Source of the DNA: Candidatus Heimdallarchaeota archaeon
GTDB taxonomy: Archaea > Asgardarchaeota > Heimdallarchaeia > Heimdallarchaeales > Heimdallarchaeaceae
DNA: 5,988 nt
Assembly: GCA_023135215.1 (NCBI GenBank)
Contig: JAGLTP010000715.1
Span: forward strand, 1 to 5,988
Direction: 5' to 3'
Part shown: one piece after another, positions 1 to 5,686 of the stretch
Numbering within the stretch: position 1 is the first letter of the stretch
How the letters are laid out: each line of letters starts with the position of its first letter
Notes under the pieces: generated by a model
What the model saw: only the letters and a program-made list of their open reading frames with translations
Told to the model about the DNA's origin: nothing
The model's database searches: none
Position numbers and translations under genes: made by a program

Positions 1-58
1 TTCCTGCCTCTCTTCCATTTGTTTTTACAATAATTCTTCCTACTTGAATTGCTGTCAT
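1..58 (-). CDS. rpl14e: Large ribosomal subunit protein eL14 (L14e), N-terminal fragment
   Basis: Only the first 19 codons are present; the gene continues past the left edge. The peptide starts MTAIQVGRIIVKTNGREAG, which matches the conserved N-terminus of archaeal eL14 (x-A-I-x-V-G-R-x-x-V-K-x-x-G-R-E-A-G). In this family that segment opens a small SH3-like/KOW-type barrel that binds 23S rRNA on the large subunit. The ATG overlaps the TGA stop of the upstream cytidylate kinase gene as ATGA (positions 58 to 55), so the two are almost certainly translationally coupled. Gene order cmk - eL14 is standard in archaea and supports the call. Pseudouridine synthase truB often follows, but it would lie outside this window. 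Confidence 0.85.
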   Translation of the reverse strand, partial: MTAIQVGRIIVKTNGREAG

Positions 59-600
59 TTAATTTCACCTTTTATTATTTTTTTTACTGCTGTCATAATA
101 ATCTGAACGCAATCAGATGCATTGAATTTATTCGAATTGACTATTACATCATAGATAGATAAATCTGAAATATCTATATTATACAGTTTTTGATATCGTT
201 CTTTTTCAGATTTTTCCCTAGTTAAAGTTTCTGTTTTTATAGTATCAATTAACCCCTTCTCTCTTTGAGCAATACGTTGAATTCTAATATCTAATGGCGC
301 TGTAATATAGACGAGTAAATCCGCCATATCTTTTAGAACCCAACCACCCAATTGAGCATCGATAACAATATTGTCTTCTGCCTTTGCAATATCCAAGGTT
401 CGATCATCAATAAATCTATCAATCTCCTCCCTTTTTTCTGCAATCTTACTGAATTCCCCGATGTTTTTCCCTTCTTCTCTTGCCATATTTCTAAATAACT
501 CGCCTGCAGAGACATATTTATACTTAAGCTGTTCTGCAATTTTTTTAGCTGCAGTGCTTTTTCCGGAACCATGTGGACCTGAAACTGCGATAATTGGCAA
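55..600 (-). CDS. cmk: Cytidylate kinase, archaeal type
   Basis: Transfers phosphate from ATP to CMP/dCMP in the cytosol, feeding CTP and dCTP synthesis. The product is 181 residues, normal for the short archaeal enzyme. Visible elements are a P-loop GPHGSGKST at residues 8-16, the CMP-side motif SAGELFRNMA at 31-40, DRFIDDRT at 61-68, VIDAQLGGW at 79-87, a basic lid stretch with R106, R109 and R113, and YDVIVNSNKF at 150-159. I chose the TTG at 600: a strong Shine-Dalgarno (GAGGAGGTG, 615 to 607) sits 6 bases upstream, and the product then begins MPIIAVSG as in relatives. A GTG at 609 is in frame, but it is part of the Shine-Dalgarno itself and adds only three residues. The gene lies 14 bases after eL34 and overlaps eL14 by 4 bases. 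Confidence 0.92.
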   Translation of the reverse strand: MPIIAVSGPHGSGKSTAAKKIAEQLKYKYVSAGELFRNMAREEGKNIGEFSKIAEKREEIDRFIDDRTLDIAKAEDNIVIDAQLGGWVLKDMADLLVYITAPLDIRIQRIAQREKGLIDTIKTETLTREKSEKERYQKLYNIDISDLSIYDVIVNSNKFNASDCVQIIMTAVKKIIKGEIK

Positions 601-606
601 GGTAGC

Positions 607-615
607 CACCTCCTC
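607..615 (-). promoter_or_regulatory. Shine-Dalgarno of cmk that decides its TTG start
   Basis: On the minus strand this reads GAGGAGGTG, a near-perfect complement to the 3' end of archaeal 16S rRNA. It ends 6 bases before the TTG at 600, the normal spacing. Its first base is the last base of the eL34 TAG stop, so termination of eL34 and initiation of Cmk occur at nearly the same place. The GTG contained in it is the alternative upstream start, which is unlikely to be used. Confidence 0.75.
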
Positions 616-878
616 TATGAAGTTGCTCGAGCTTTTGCCTTAATTCCACTTTTTAAACAACGAGAACACATATATCCTGCATGAACTCTTGATGGTAAAC
701 GCTCTGATTTTGATGTTTTTCTTACTTTGCTCTGATGTCCAAAAACAACGCCATGTAGAACTGCTCCACATTGTGAACAGTGTGGCTTCTTTGTTTTCTT
801 GTTAATTCTTCTTATTTTAGTATGAGAAGGGGTTCTTACTTTTCGAGTTTTTGCTACACGTAATGAAGGTCTAACCAT
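615..878 (-). CDS. rpl34e: Large ribosomal subunit protein eL34 (L34e)
   Basis: An 87-residue basic protein of the archaeal/eukaryotic 50S/60S subunit. It contains a four-cysteine zinc-ribbon pattern: C34-x-x-C37 (HCSQCG) and C71-x-x-C74 (MCSRCL). Between them is the family pattern L-H-G-V followed by K-x-S-K-S-x-R-L-P-S-R-x-H-A-G-Y, with the R-x-x-G-Y element just before the second cysteine pair. The frame stays open 49 codons further upstream, but that part overlaps the DUF106 gene and looks unlike eL34. The ATG at 878 gives MVRPSLR, close to the usual M-x-R-P-x-L-R start, and has GAGGAA about 6 bases upstream. The gene begins 10 bases after the DUF106 stop, and its TAG stop touches the cmk Shine-Dalgarno. 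Operon position (DUF106 - eL34 - cmk) is typical of archaea. Confidence 0.92.
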   Translation of the reverse strand: MVRPSLRVAKTRKVRTPSHTKIRRINKKTKKPHCSQCGAVLHGVVFGHQSKVRKTSKSERLPSRVHAGYMCSRCLKSGIKAKARATS

Positions 879-888
879 TTCTATTTCC

Positions 889-1569
889 TCATTTTTCTGC
901 TGTATCTTTTGTGGTTGCTTGTTTGGTTCTTGCGAGTTTCTCTTTAGTAACTGAAGTTGAAATTCTCTTCTGTTCTTGTTTTGGTTTTTTCTTAGTTTGT
1001 GTTGCACCAGAAGGAGTAACACCAAACAGTCTAGATATTAAAGATCCAAAAGCAAATGCTGTGATGAAATACCACAATGTAAAAGGAACTTTTGCATACC
1101 AAACCCCGGTTGCAGGATCTTGATATGGTTCAGTCCAACCTGTTCCTATCCATGGAAATTGACCTAAGTTAAAGGGAAGCCAAGCATAATAATGACCCGT
1201 ATATGCCCTACGAAGAATAGCAAATAATAATAAAAATGGAATGGTTGTAAAGAGCATAGGTTTCATTCGTTTAAACATCATAGAAGATTGCATTTTCTTA
1301 ATTCTCTCTTCATCTCGCTTAACGCTTAACCATAATTTTTTATCCGCTGTTTGCATAGCTCTCTTTCTTCGTTGGTTCCAATCATTTACTTTCTGCATGC
1401 TTTCTTTTAATTCATCTACATTGGTTAAAAGTCTTGTAACCAAGGTCGAAAATATTGAAATCATTATAGCTACAAGTGTAATAACTAATGCTGATTCAGG
1501 TCGATCATTCCAACCATTACCTGCAATCCATTGTGCAATACTATTAAGCCAATTGTCCCAGAAGGCCAT
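889..1569 (-). CDS. DUF106/EMC3-TMCO1-type membrane protein insertase (Oxa1 superfamily)
   Basis: A 226-residue integral membrane protein of the archaeal DUF106 family (sometimes called Ylp1), related to eukaryotic EMC3, TMCO1 and Get1 and distantly to YidC/Oxa1. The family helps insert membrane proteins as they leave the ribosome. Three membrane segments are visible at about residues 26-47, 104-121 and 161-183. A charged helical, probably coiled-coil, cytosolic segment spans about 50-95, and a Gly/Trp/Tyr-rich loop lies between segments 2 and 3. This is the family's standard layout. From about residue 188 the C-terminus is a hydrophilic tail rich in Lys, Arg, Gln and Thr, likely facing the cytosol. 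The ATG at 1569 has only a weak GTGG ribosome-binding match. It is the first gene of a tight operon with eL34, cmk and eL14. In many archaea secY and adk lie directly upstream, but here a methyltransferase gene does. Confidence 0.88.
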   Translation of the reverse strand: MAFWDNWLNSIAQWIAGNGWNDRPESALVITLVAIMISIFSTLVTRLLTNVDELKESMQKVNDWNQRRKRAMQTADKKLWLSVKRDEERIKKMQSSMMFKRMKPMLFTTIPFLLLFAILRRAYTGHYYAWLPFNLGQFPWIGTGWTEPYQDPATGVWYAKVPFTLWYFITAFAFGSLISRLFGVTPSGATQTKKKPKQEQKRISTSVTKEKLARTKQATTKDTAEK

Positions 1570-1644
1570 TATTAAACCACTTTCTATGCATATGCTTACT
1601 TACACCAAGAAAGAAGTTTATTTTAAAAGCTTTTGTAACTGGAG

Positions 1645-1654
1645 TTTAAATATA
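1645..1654 (-). promoter_or_regulatory. Probable box A promoter of the DUF106-eL34-cmk-eL14 operon
   Basis: The minus strand reads TATATTTAAA, a good archaeal TATA element, in the 104-base gap between the methyltransferase stop and the DUF106 start. Transcription would begin about 25 bases downstream (near 1625), leaving a leader of roughly 55 bases. A second A/T-rich candidate (TTTTAAAATAAA, 1617-1628) would give a leader of about 28 bases. The choice between them is inference. A promoter here would free the ribosomal operon from dependence on secY transcription. Confidence 0.5.
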
Positions 1655-1673
1655 GGGAAATATGTTTGATTTT

Positions 1674-2408
1674 CTATTTATTTTTCTGTAAAAGTACAAA
1701 GAAGTTATCTCTTCCACTTTTTCCTCCTGTTGGAGTAAAGTTACATATTTTCAAATTACATACTTCAAGAATCCTTAAGAGTTCTCTCTTTGTAAATAAA
1801 TGATAATATCTTCTTGCCACTACTTGTTTATCTTTGTTAAACCAGGGAAGAAAAATATCCCCGTGCCTCCATTTATTAATGAAGATTTTTTTTATTGGGA
1901 AAGCAATCATATCAAATATCATTTTTTTCCGAGTATCGGGTTTCCATCGTCTCCAAAATGATAGGATAATATATCCTTTGGGCTTTAGAATGGTTGAAAT
2001 ATTCCTCAAAGCTTCGATTATCTCTTCTTTATTCTCTAAGTGATGAGCAGTTGCAATACACAAAATTATATCTGCAGCATTTCTTCTTATTGGGATTCTT
2101 CTCATATCGTTGTTTAGAATGTGAAGTTTTTGAATGGGAAGTTCGACTAAATTTTTCAGTAGGTCCAATGATAAATCTGAAGCTAAGAAGTGCCATTCTT
2201 GATTCTTAAAAAGTGCCAAGTTTCTTCCATTTCCTGTACCAATATCTACTAGAACCCCATCATGGGGCAGGGAAAATTGTTTTCCAATATTTATGAGATA
2301 GTGTTGGAAATCTCTCCATGGCTTATTTTTTACTTCGACATACTTAGGAGTAATTTTCCTATATTCTTCCATCAAATTGTATTTTTTGCCTGAGCTCTTT
2401 TTCTTCAA
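1674..2408 (-). CDS. Trm9/ALKBH8-like tRNA wobble-uridine methyltransferase
   Basis: A class I SAM-dependent methyltransferase of up to 244 residues. The SAM site is motif I VDIGTGNGRN (54-63), the acidic end of strand 2 in SDLS (D78) and NDMRRIP (D101), followed by IATAHHL (118-124) and LKPKGYIILSFW (141-152). Features that place it with Trm9 and the ALKBH8 methyltransferase domain, rather than a generic methyltransferase, are the N-terminal Y-x-x-I-x-P-K-Y...KPW segment, GDIFLPW (183-189), ARRYYHLFTKREL (198-210) and a C-terminal GRDNFFVLL. In eukaryotes that family, with Trm112, methylates 5-carboxymethyluridine at position 34 to mcm5U; archaeal homologues are thought to act similarly. The start is uncertain. 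TTG at 2408 fits a leaderless transcript about 25 bases below the TATA box at 2428-2437. ATG at 2372 would remove 12 residues and has no clear Shine-Dalgarno. No Trm112 partner lies in the window. Confidence 0.8.
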   Translation of the reverse strand: MKKKSSGKKYNLMEEYRKITPKYVEVKNKPWRDFQHYLINIGKQFSLPHDGVLVDIGTGNGRNLALFKNQEWHFLASDLSLDLLKNLVELPIQKLHILNNDMRRIPIRRNAADIILCIATAHHLENKEEIIEALRNISTILKPKGYIILSFWRRWKPDTRKKMIFDMIAFPIKKIFINKWRHGDIFLPWFNKDKQVVARRYYHLFTKRELLRILEVCNLKICNFTPTGGKSGRDNFFVLLQKNK

Positions 2409-2427
2409 TATAATAAAGCTGTTGTGT

Positions 2428-2437
2428 TTATATATTT
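2428..2437 (-). promoter_or_regulatory. Box A promoter of the Trm9-like methyltransferase gene
   Basis: The minus strand carries an ATATATAA-type core (full run GAAATATATAAA, 2439 to 2428), close to the archaeal TATA consensus with purines on its upstream side. The expected start point, about 25 bases downstream, falls within a few bases of the TTG at 2408. That suggests a leaderless or very short-leader mRNA. Confidence 0.5.
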
Positions 2438-2477
2438 CAATTTTCTTTTCTGAACTAGCAATGTAGCTTATGAGAAA

Positions 2478-2489
2478 TTTTAAATATTT
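2478..2489 (+). promoter_or_regulatory. Box A promoter of the Gfo/Idh/MocA gene
   Basis: TTTAAATATTTA is preceded by the purine-rich GAGAAA (2472-2477), which resembles a TFB recognition element. Transcription would start near 2510, leaving a leader of 20 to 30 bases that contains GAGAG ahead of the start codon. Together with the minus-strand box at 2428-2437 it forms a back-to-back promoter pair in a short intergenic region. Confidence 0.5.
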
Positions 2490-2538
2490 ACTTTTCTTTA
2501 CTCAAAATGAGTGAATTATTTCGAAGAGAGTGAATGAA

Positions 2539-3489
2539 ATGGCAGAACTTAATGTTGTTGTTGTGGGTGTAGGGAGTTGGGGAAAGAATCATGCTCGAGT
2601 GTTCAATGAACTGCAGGAATCAAATTTAATAGGCGTTTATGATCTTGACCAGAATAAAGCTAAGATTCTTGCGAAGCAATTTAATGTTAAATCATTTCCC
2701 AATTTAGAAGAAATTTTTAATTCAGAAGAAGTAGATGCTATAACAGTTGCATCTCCAACATCAACTCATTGTGAAATATCTCTAAAAGCTATTGAACATG
2801 GAAAACATATTTTGATTGAGAAACCAATGACAAGCTCGATAGAGGAATCTGAGAAAATCATAGAAAAAGAAAAAGATTCAGATGTTGTTGTTTCTGTAGG
2901 ATTCATTGAAAGATTCAATCCAATAGTTAAGAGATCAAAAACATTGATTGAAAAAGCTGAACTCGGGGATTTAGTACTTATTAGTGCTAGACGTTTAGGT
3001 CCATATTGGCCTGATAGATTGAAAGATGTTGATGTCATTAGGGATGTGAGTATTCATGATATTGATGTATTTAGACATTTATTAGGAAAAGATCCTATCT
3101 CCGTTTATGCTAGAGGTGGAAAATTAAGGCACGCATATTTCGATTATGCGGAAATATTACTAGATTTTGGAGAAGGAATCACTGGATTTATCGAATCGAA
3201 TTATCTTACTCCACATAAACTACGAAAACTTATGCTAACATGTGAGAAAGGAATAGTTGAGGCTGATTACATAACTCAAGATTATGTAATTGAAGATCAA
3301 GAATGGGCAAAACAACAAAAGATTCAGTGGCAAGAACCATTGAAAGCTGAGATGCTGAGTTTTATTAATGCTTGTTTAGAGAAAAAAGAACCCCACGTTA
3401 CATCAATTGATGGTCTAAAAGCTTTAAAGATTGCAGTAGCATCAATAAAGAGTATTCAATCACATAAGGTTATCGAACTTCAATTATGA
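2539..3489 (+). CDS. Gfo/Idh/MocA oxidoreductase, similar to UDP-GlcNAc 3-dehydrogenases
   Basis: A 316-residue NAD(P)-dependent dehydrogenase, full length for the family. The N-terminal Rossmann domain has the dinucleotide loop GVGSWG (10-15) and acidic D35 after strand 2, then ASPTSTH (71-77) and the family's EKP motif (94-96). The C-terminal domain has VGFIERFNP (120-128), ARRLGPYWPDR (150-160), SIHDIDVFRHLLG (171-183) with the conserved His-Asp pair H173-D174, and DYAEILLDFGEG (202-213). The IERFNP and RRLGP signatures are those of the subgroup containing UDP-N-acetylglucosamine 3-dehydrogenase (GnnA-like), so oxidation of a nucleotide sugar at C3 is the best guess. The substrate cannot be read from the sequence. 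The usual aminotransferase and acyltransferase partners are absent. A GTG at 2530 would add three residues; I prefer ATG 2539, which has GAGAG 8 bases upstream. The gene converges on secY with only 37 bases between stop codons. Confidence 0.85.
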   Translation: MAELNVVVVGVGSWGKNHARVFNELQESNLIGVYDLDQNKAKILAKQFNVKSFPNLEEIFNSEEVDAITVASPTSTHCEISLKAIEHGKHILIEKPMTSSIEESEKIIEKEKDSDVVVSVGFIERFNPIVKRSKTLIEKAELGDLVLISARRLGPYWPDRLKDVDVIRDVSIHDIDVFRHLLGKDPISVYARGGKLRHAYFDYAEILLDFGEGITGFIESNYLTPHKLRKLMLTCEKGIVEADYITQDYVIEDQEWAKQQKIQWQEPLKAEMLSFINACLEKKEPHVTSIDGLKALKIAVASIKSIQSHKVIELQL

Positions 3490-3491
3490 AG

Positions 3492-3497
3492 TTTTTT
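3492..3497 (+). terminator. Possible T-tract terminator after the Gfo/Idh/MocA gene
   Basis: A run of six T residues begins 3 bases after the TGA stop. Archaeal RNA polymerase can terminate on such tracts without a hairpin, and the converging secY gene makes termination here sensible. The tract is short, so the call is tentative. Confidence 0.3.
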
Positions 3498-3516
3498 AAA
3501 AGAAAATAAAAGAAAA
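3498..3516 (-). terminator. Probable T-rich terminator of secY
   Basis: Read on the minus strand, the segment starting about 10 bases after the secY TAG is CTTTTCTTTTATTTTCTTT, four T clusters separated by single C or A residues. This is the usual form of intrinsic archaeal terminators, which need no hairpin. Its place between two converging stop codons supports it. Confidence 0.45.
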
Positions 3517-3526
3517 GTGTGAGTGA

Positions 3527-4975
3527 CTATTTTAAGCCAAGTAATCCAGCAAGTGCTGGAACTGTCTCACTTATTTGTTCACTCGCGAATATCTCATAAT
3601 ATTGTCTTAGGATACCCGTTGTCAGTAGAATTCCTGTACCCGTACCTAATGCACCTAGAAAATCTGCTACTGCAGCTAGGATTCCAATAAAGAATCCTCC
3701 TACCCATGCAGCGGTAGGAATATATCTTTCGAGATATCTTTCAACTATTTTTGGATTGCGTCTAAATCCTGGGATTTGCATGTTTGCATCCAATAATTGC
3801 TTTGCAACATTCTTTGAACTCATACCTGCCGTATCTATCCAAATCCGTGAGAAAACTCCACAGAGTATTATCATTAAGAACATATATGCAATGGCATTTC
3901 CAGGATGGACTCCCACCTGTTCCGGTCCATACGGTGCCGTCGTTAAAGCAGCCAATCCTGAGACTGGCTGCAGTTGACTCGTATCCGGTATTTCTTCCCA
4001 TCTCCCCATGAAGTTCACTAAGAAGAATTTGATACCCGTACTCTCATCTGACCATTTGTTGTGCATCAGATTTGATATGAAGTAAACATTAGCAAATAGA
4101 GCACTAACAAGTATTACAGGGATGTTGGAAGTATATAGGAACTTAATTGGATAGCGAGCTGGCATTTTATATTGGCTATGTTGAACAGGAATTTCAATCT
4201 TTACAGAATCAACATAAATTACCATTGCGAATACTACAATTGTAGCTAACAAACCAACAAGATCTGGAGTTCTTCCAGGTCTACTGAATGGAGTCAATAC
4301 ATCACCTCTACCTATTCCTTGAAAGAATGCTAAAATACATCCTCTGTACCACATAAATCCTCCAGATGCTTCTTGATTCAAACTAAACATCCCATCAAAG
4401 ATATTGAAAGAAACACTTGCAGCGATAAAGAGACTTATTCCACTTCCTAATCCATATCCTTTCTGAATAACTTCATCCATAAGCAAGATTATGAATCCTG
4501 CTACAATTAGTTGTGCTAAGATAAGTATTTGTGCTTCAAAAGATAGCCCTTCACCATAAGCACCGCCAAGAATATAGGCTAAAGCTTCGAACAGAGTCAT
4601 CAATATAGCAAGTATTTTTTGTGATCCGGTGTACAAAGCTCTCTCCTCAGAGCTAGTGAAATCAACTTTGATTATCTGCGACCCCACTAATAATTGCATA
4701 ATCAACCCTGCAGTAACTATCGGACCAATACCGAGTTCTGCTAAACTTCCTCTTTGGGAAGCTAATATTGCTCTCATTGCAAAGAAAGGATCAGTACCTT
4801 GTCCTGCTTCTTTTGGTACACCGACAATGGGTATATTCAGCATTGCTAAATAGAGAGCCAGGATTCCGAAAGTCCAAGCTAGCTTTCTTTTGAAAGAAGG
4901 CTTTCTAGCGGGTTTTTTTATTTCTAACGTAAAACGTTGAAATGGTTTGAAAAGCATCAAAAACTTCGAAGCCAT
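3527..4975 (-). CDS. secY: Protein translocase subunit SecY (Sec61 alpha)
   Basis: The central pore subunit of the SecYE-beta channel, which moves or inserts nascent proteins across the cytoplasmic membrane. At 482 residues it is slightly longer than many archaeal SecY proteins. Family landmarks, numbered from this start, include the N-terminal cytosolic helix (about 5-25), then FKRKLAWTF entering membrane helix 1. LGIGPIVTAGLIMQLLVGSQ corresponds to the plug/TM2b region, YGLGSGISLFIAA lies after helix 4, and RYPIKFLYTSNIPVIL is the cytosolic loop entering helix 6. GFRRNPKIVERYLERYIP is the ribosome-binding loop before helix 9, followed by FLGALGTGTGILLTTGILRQYYE in helix 10. Ten membrane segments fit the hydrophobicity. 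The frame is open to a TTG at 5041, but GGTGA 5 bases before ATG 4975 and a TATA box at 5013-5023 argue for this start. SecY stands apart from its usual ribosomal neighbours. Confidence 0.95.
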   Translation of the reverse strand: MASKFLMLFKPFQRFTLEIKKPARKPSFKRKLAWTFGILALYLAMLNIPIVGVPKEAGQGTDPFFAMRAILASQRGSLAELGIGPIVTAGLIMQLLVGSQIIKVDFTSSEERALYTGSQKILAILMTLFEALAYILGGAYGEGLSFEAQILILAQLIVAGFIILLMDEVIQKGYGLGSGISLFIAASVSFNIFDGMFSLNQEASGGFMWYRGCILAFFQGIGRGDVLTPFSRPGRTPDLVGLLATIVVFAMVIYVDSVKIEIPVQHSQYKMPARYPIKFLYTSNIPVILVSALFANVYFISNLMHNKWSDESTGIKFFLVNFMGRWEEIPDTSQLQPVSGLAALTTAPYGPEQVGVHPGNAIAYMFLMIILCGVFSRIWIDTAGMSSKNVAKQLLDANMQIPGFRRNPKIVERYLERYIPTAAWVGGFFIGILAAVADFLGALGTGTGILLTTGILRQYYEIFASEQISETVPALAGLLGLK

Positions 4976-4980
4976 AGGTT

Positions 4981-4985
4981 TCACC
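4981..4985 (-). promoter_or_regulatory. Shine-Dalgarno that sets the SecY start
   Basis: GGTGA on the minus strand ends 5 bases before ATG 4975 and pairs with the 16S rRNA 3' end. It lies inside the longer open frame, so choosing the longest ORF would misplace the SecY N-terminus by 22 residues. Residues from this ATG align in length with the N-terminal cytosolic segment of other archaeal SecY proteins. Confidence 0.55.
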
Positions 4986-5012
4986 GGTCGGTTTAATCCA
5001 ATAGGAGTGCTT

Positions 5013-5023
5013 CTATTTATAAG
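5013..5023 (-). promoter_or_regulatory. Box A promoter of secY
   Basis: The minus strand reads CTTATAAATAG, one of the best TATA matches in the window. The start point would be about 25 bases downstream, near 4992, giving a leader of roughly 17 bases that holds the GGTGA ribosome-binding site and ends at ATG 4975. It lies in the 108-base gap after the UPF0200 gene, so secY can be transcribed independently of that gene. Confidence 0.6.
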
Positions 5024-5083
5024 CATTATTGCCTTCAACAATTTTCCTTTCCAATCTATTTTCTTACTGGAAAACTACCTCTG

Positions 5084-5686
5084 TTACAAGAGAACACAGC
5101 TTTTGAAATATCTGTATGAATTATTGAATGAGTGATATGGCCATATTTTATCTTCAGTTATAACAATCTCATTAGCAAATGCAAGTGCATTTCCTATCCC
5201 CAGACCAATTTCTCTAATATCTCGACTTATGAAATTATCCCATTTAGCTAAATCTTGATCTTCTTGAGTTTTTTCATGATATTTTCCTGAAACCTTGAAT
5301 CTATCAGGATTCTTTACTCTGTTAAATCTTGTTTGTTGACTAGCATGGAACCCTAGTACCTTTACGTTATCTACATCAAAGTGTTTTTTAGCATAATCTA
5401 TTTCAGCTGGTGATTTGATTCCATTAAAAAGAAGAATGGATGAATTTTTGTAGTTTTCATACTCGTATTCAAGAATAGCTTGAGCAAATGCAGTAGGGTC
5501 TTTGGAGAGAAGTTCCTTAATAATTTTTGTTGTATTAGTATGGTTTACTTCTAACCCTCGATGATTGATTTCGTGATACACAGCATGACCTGTTTCAATC
5601 ATTGGGATCCCTTTTTCTTCTCTCAACTTATGACCATGCGAGGATTTCCCACTGAGCTGCAATCCAACAAGTATGAAGATTTTCAT
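5084..5686 (-). CDS. UPF0200 family P-loop nucleotide kinase-like protein
   Basis: A 200-residue cytosolic protein resembling the archaeal UPF0200 family, whose members look like dephospho-CoA or nucleoside monophosphate kinases but whose substrate is not established. Visible elements are a Walker A loop GLQLSGKS at residues 8-15, IPMIETGHAV (27-36) in the nucleotide-acceptor region, ILLFNGIKSPAEIDY (84-98) matching the family's I-V-x-x-G-I-R-S-x-x-E, and HASQQTRFNR (114-123). KWDNFISRDIREIGLGIGNALAFANEIVITE (148-178) is the family's C-terminal signature. The Walker A loop keeps the essential G, GKS frame but has Q-L where relatives usually have P-G. A segment at about 125-145 is rich in charged residues. 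I chose ATG 5686, which puts MKIFILVG at the first strand and has GGAA 4 bases upstream. The GTG at 5755 would add an unlikely 23-residue hydrophobic extension. It precedes secY on the same strand. Confidence 0.8.
   Translation of the reverse strand: MKIFILVGLQLSGKSSHGHKLREEKGIPMIETGHAVYHEINHRGLEVNHTNTTKIIKELLSKDPTAFAQAILEYEYENYKNSSILLFNGIKSPAEIDYAKKHFDVDNVKVLGFHASQQTRFNRVKNPDRFKVSGKYHEKTQEDQDLAKWDNFISRDIREIGLGIGNALAFANEIVITEDKIWPYHSFNNSYRYFKSCVLL

Noticed and set aside
371..643. Plus-strand open frames opposite cmk, DUF106, the methyltransferase and secY
   Set aside because: They are shadows of well-supported genes on the other strand, lack recognisable domains and have no ribosome-binding sites.
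879..1025. Extended N-terminus for eL34 (49 more codons)
   Set aside because: This part overlaps the DUF106 coding sequence in another frame, has no eL34-like residues, and the ATG at 878 has a proper ribosome-binding site and conserved N-terminus.
1585..1596. Overlapping palindromes TATGCATA and GCATATGC in the DUF106 leader
   Set aside because: Only 8 bases each, in an AT-rich leader, with no second copy or known operator match; likely chance.
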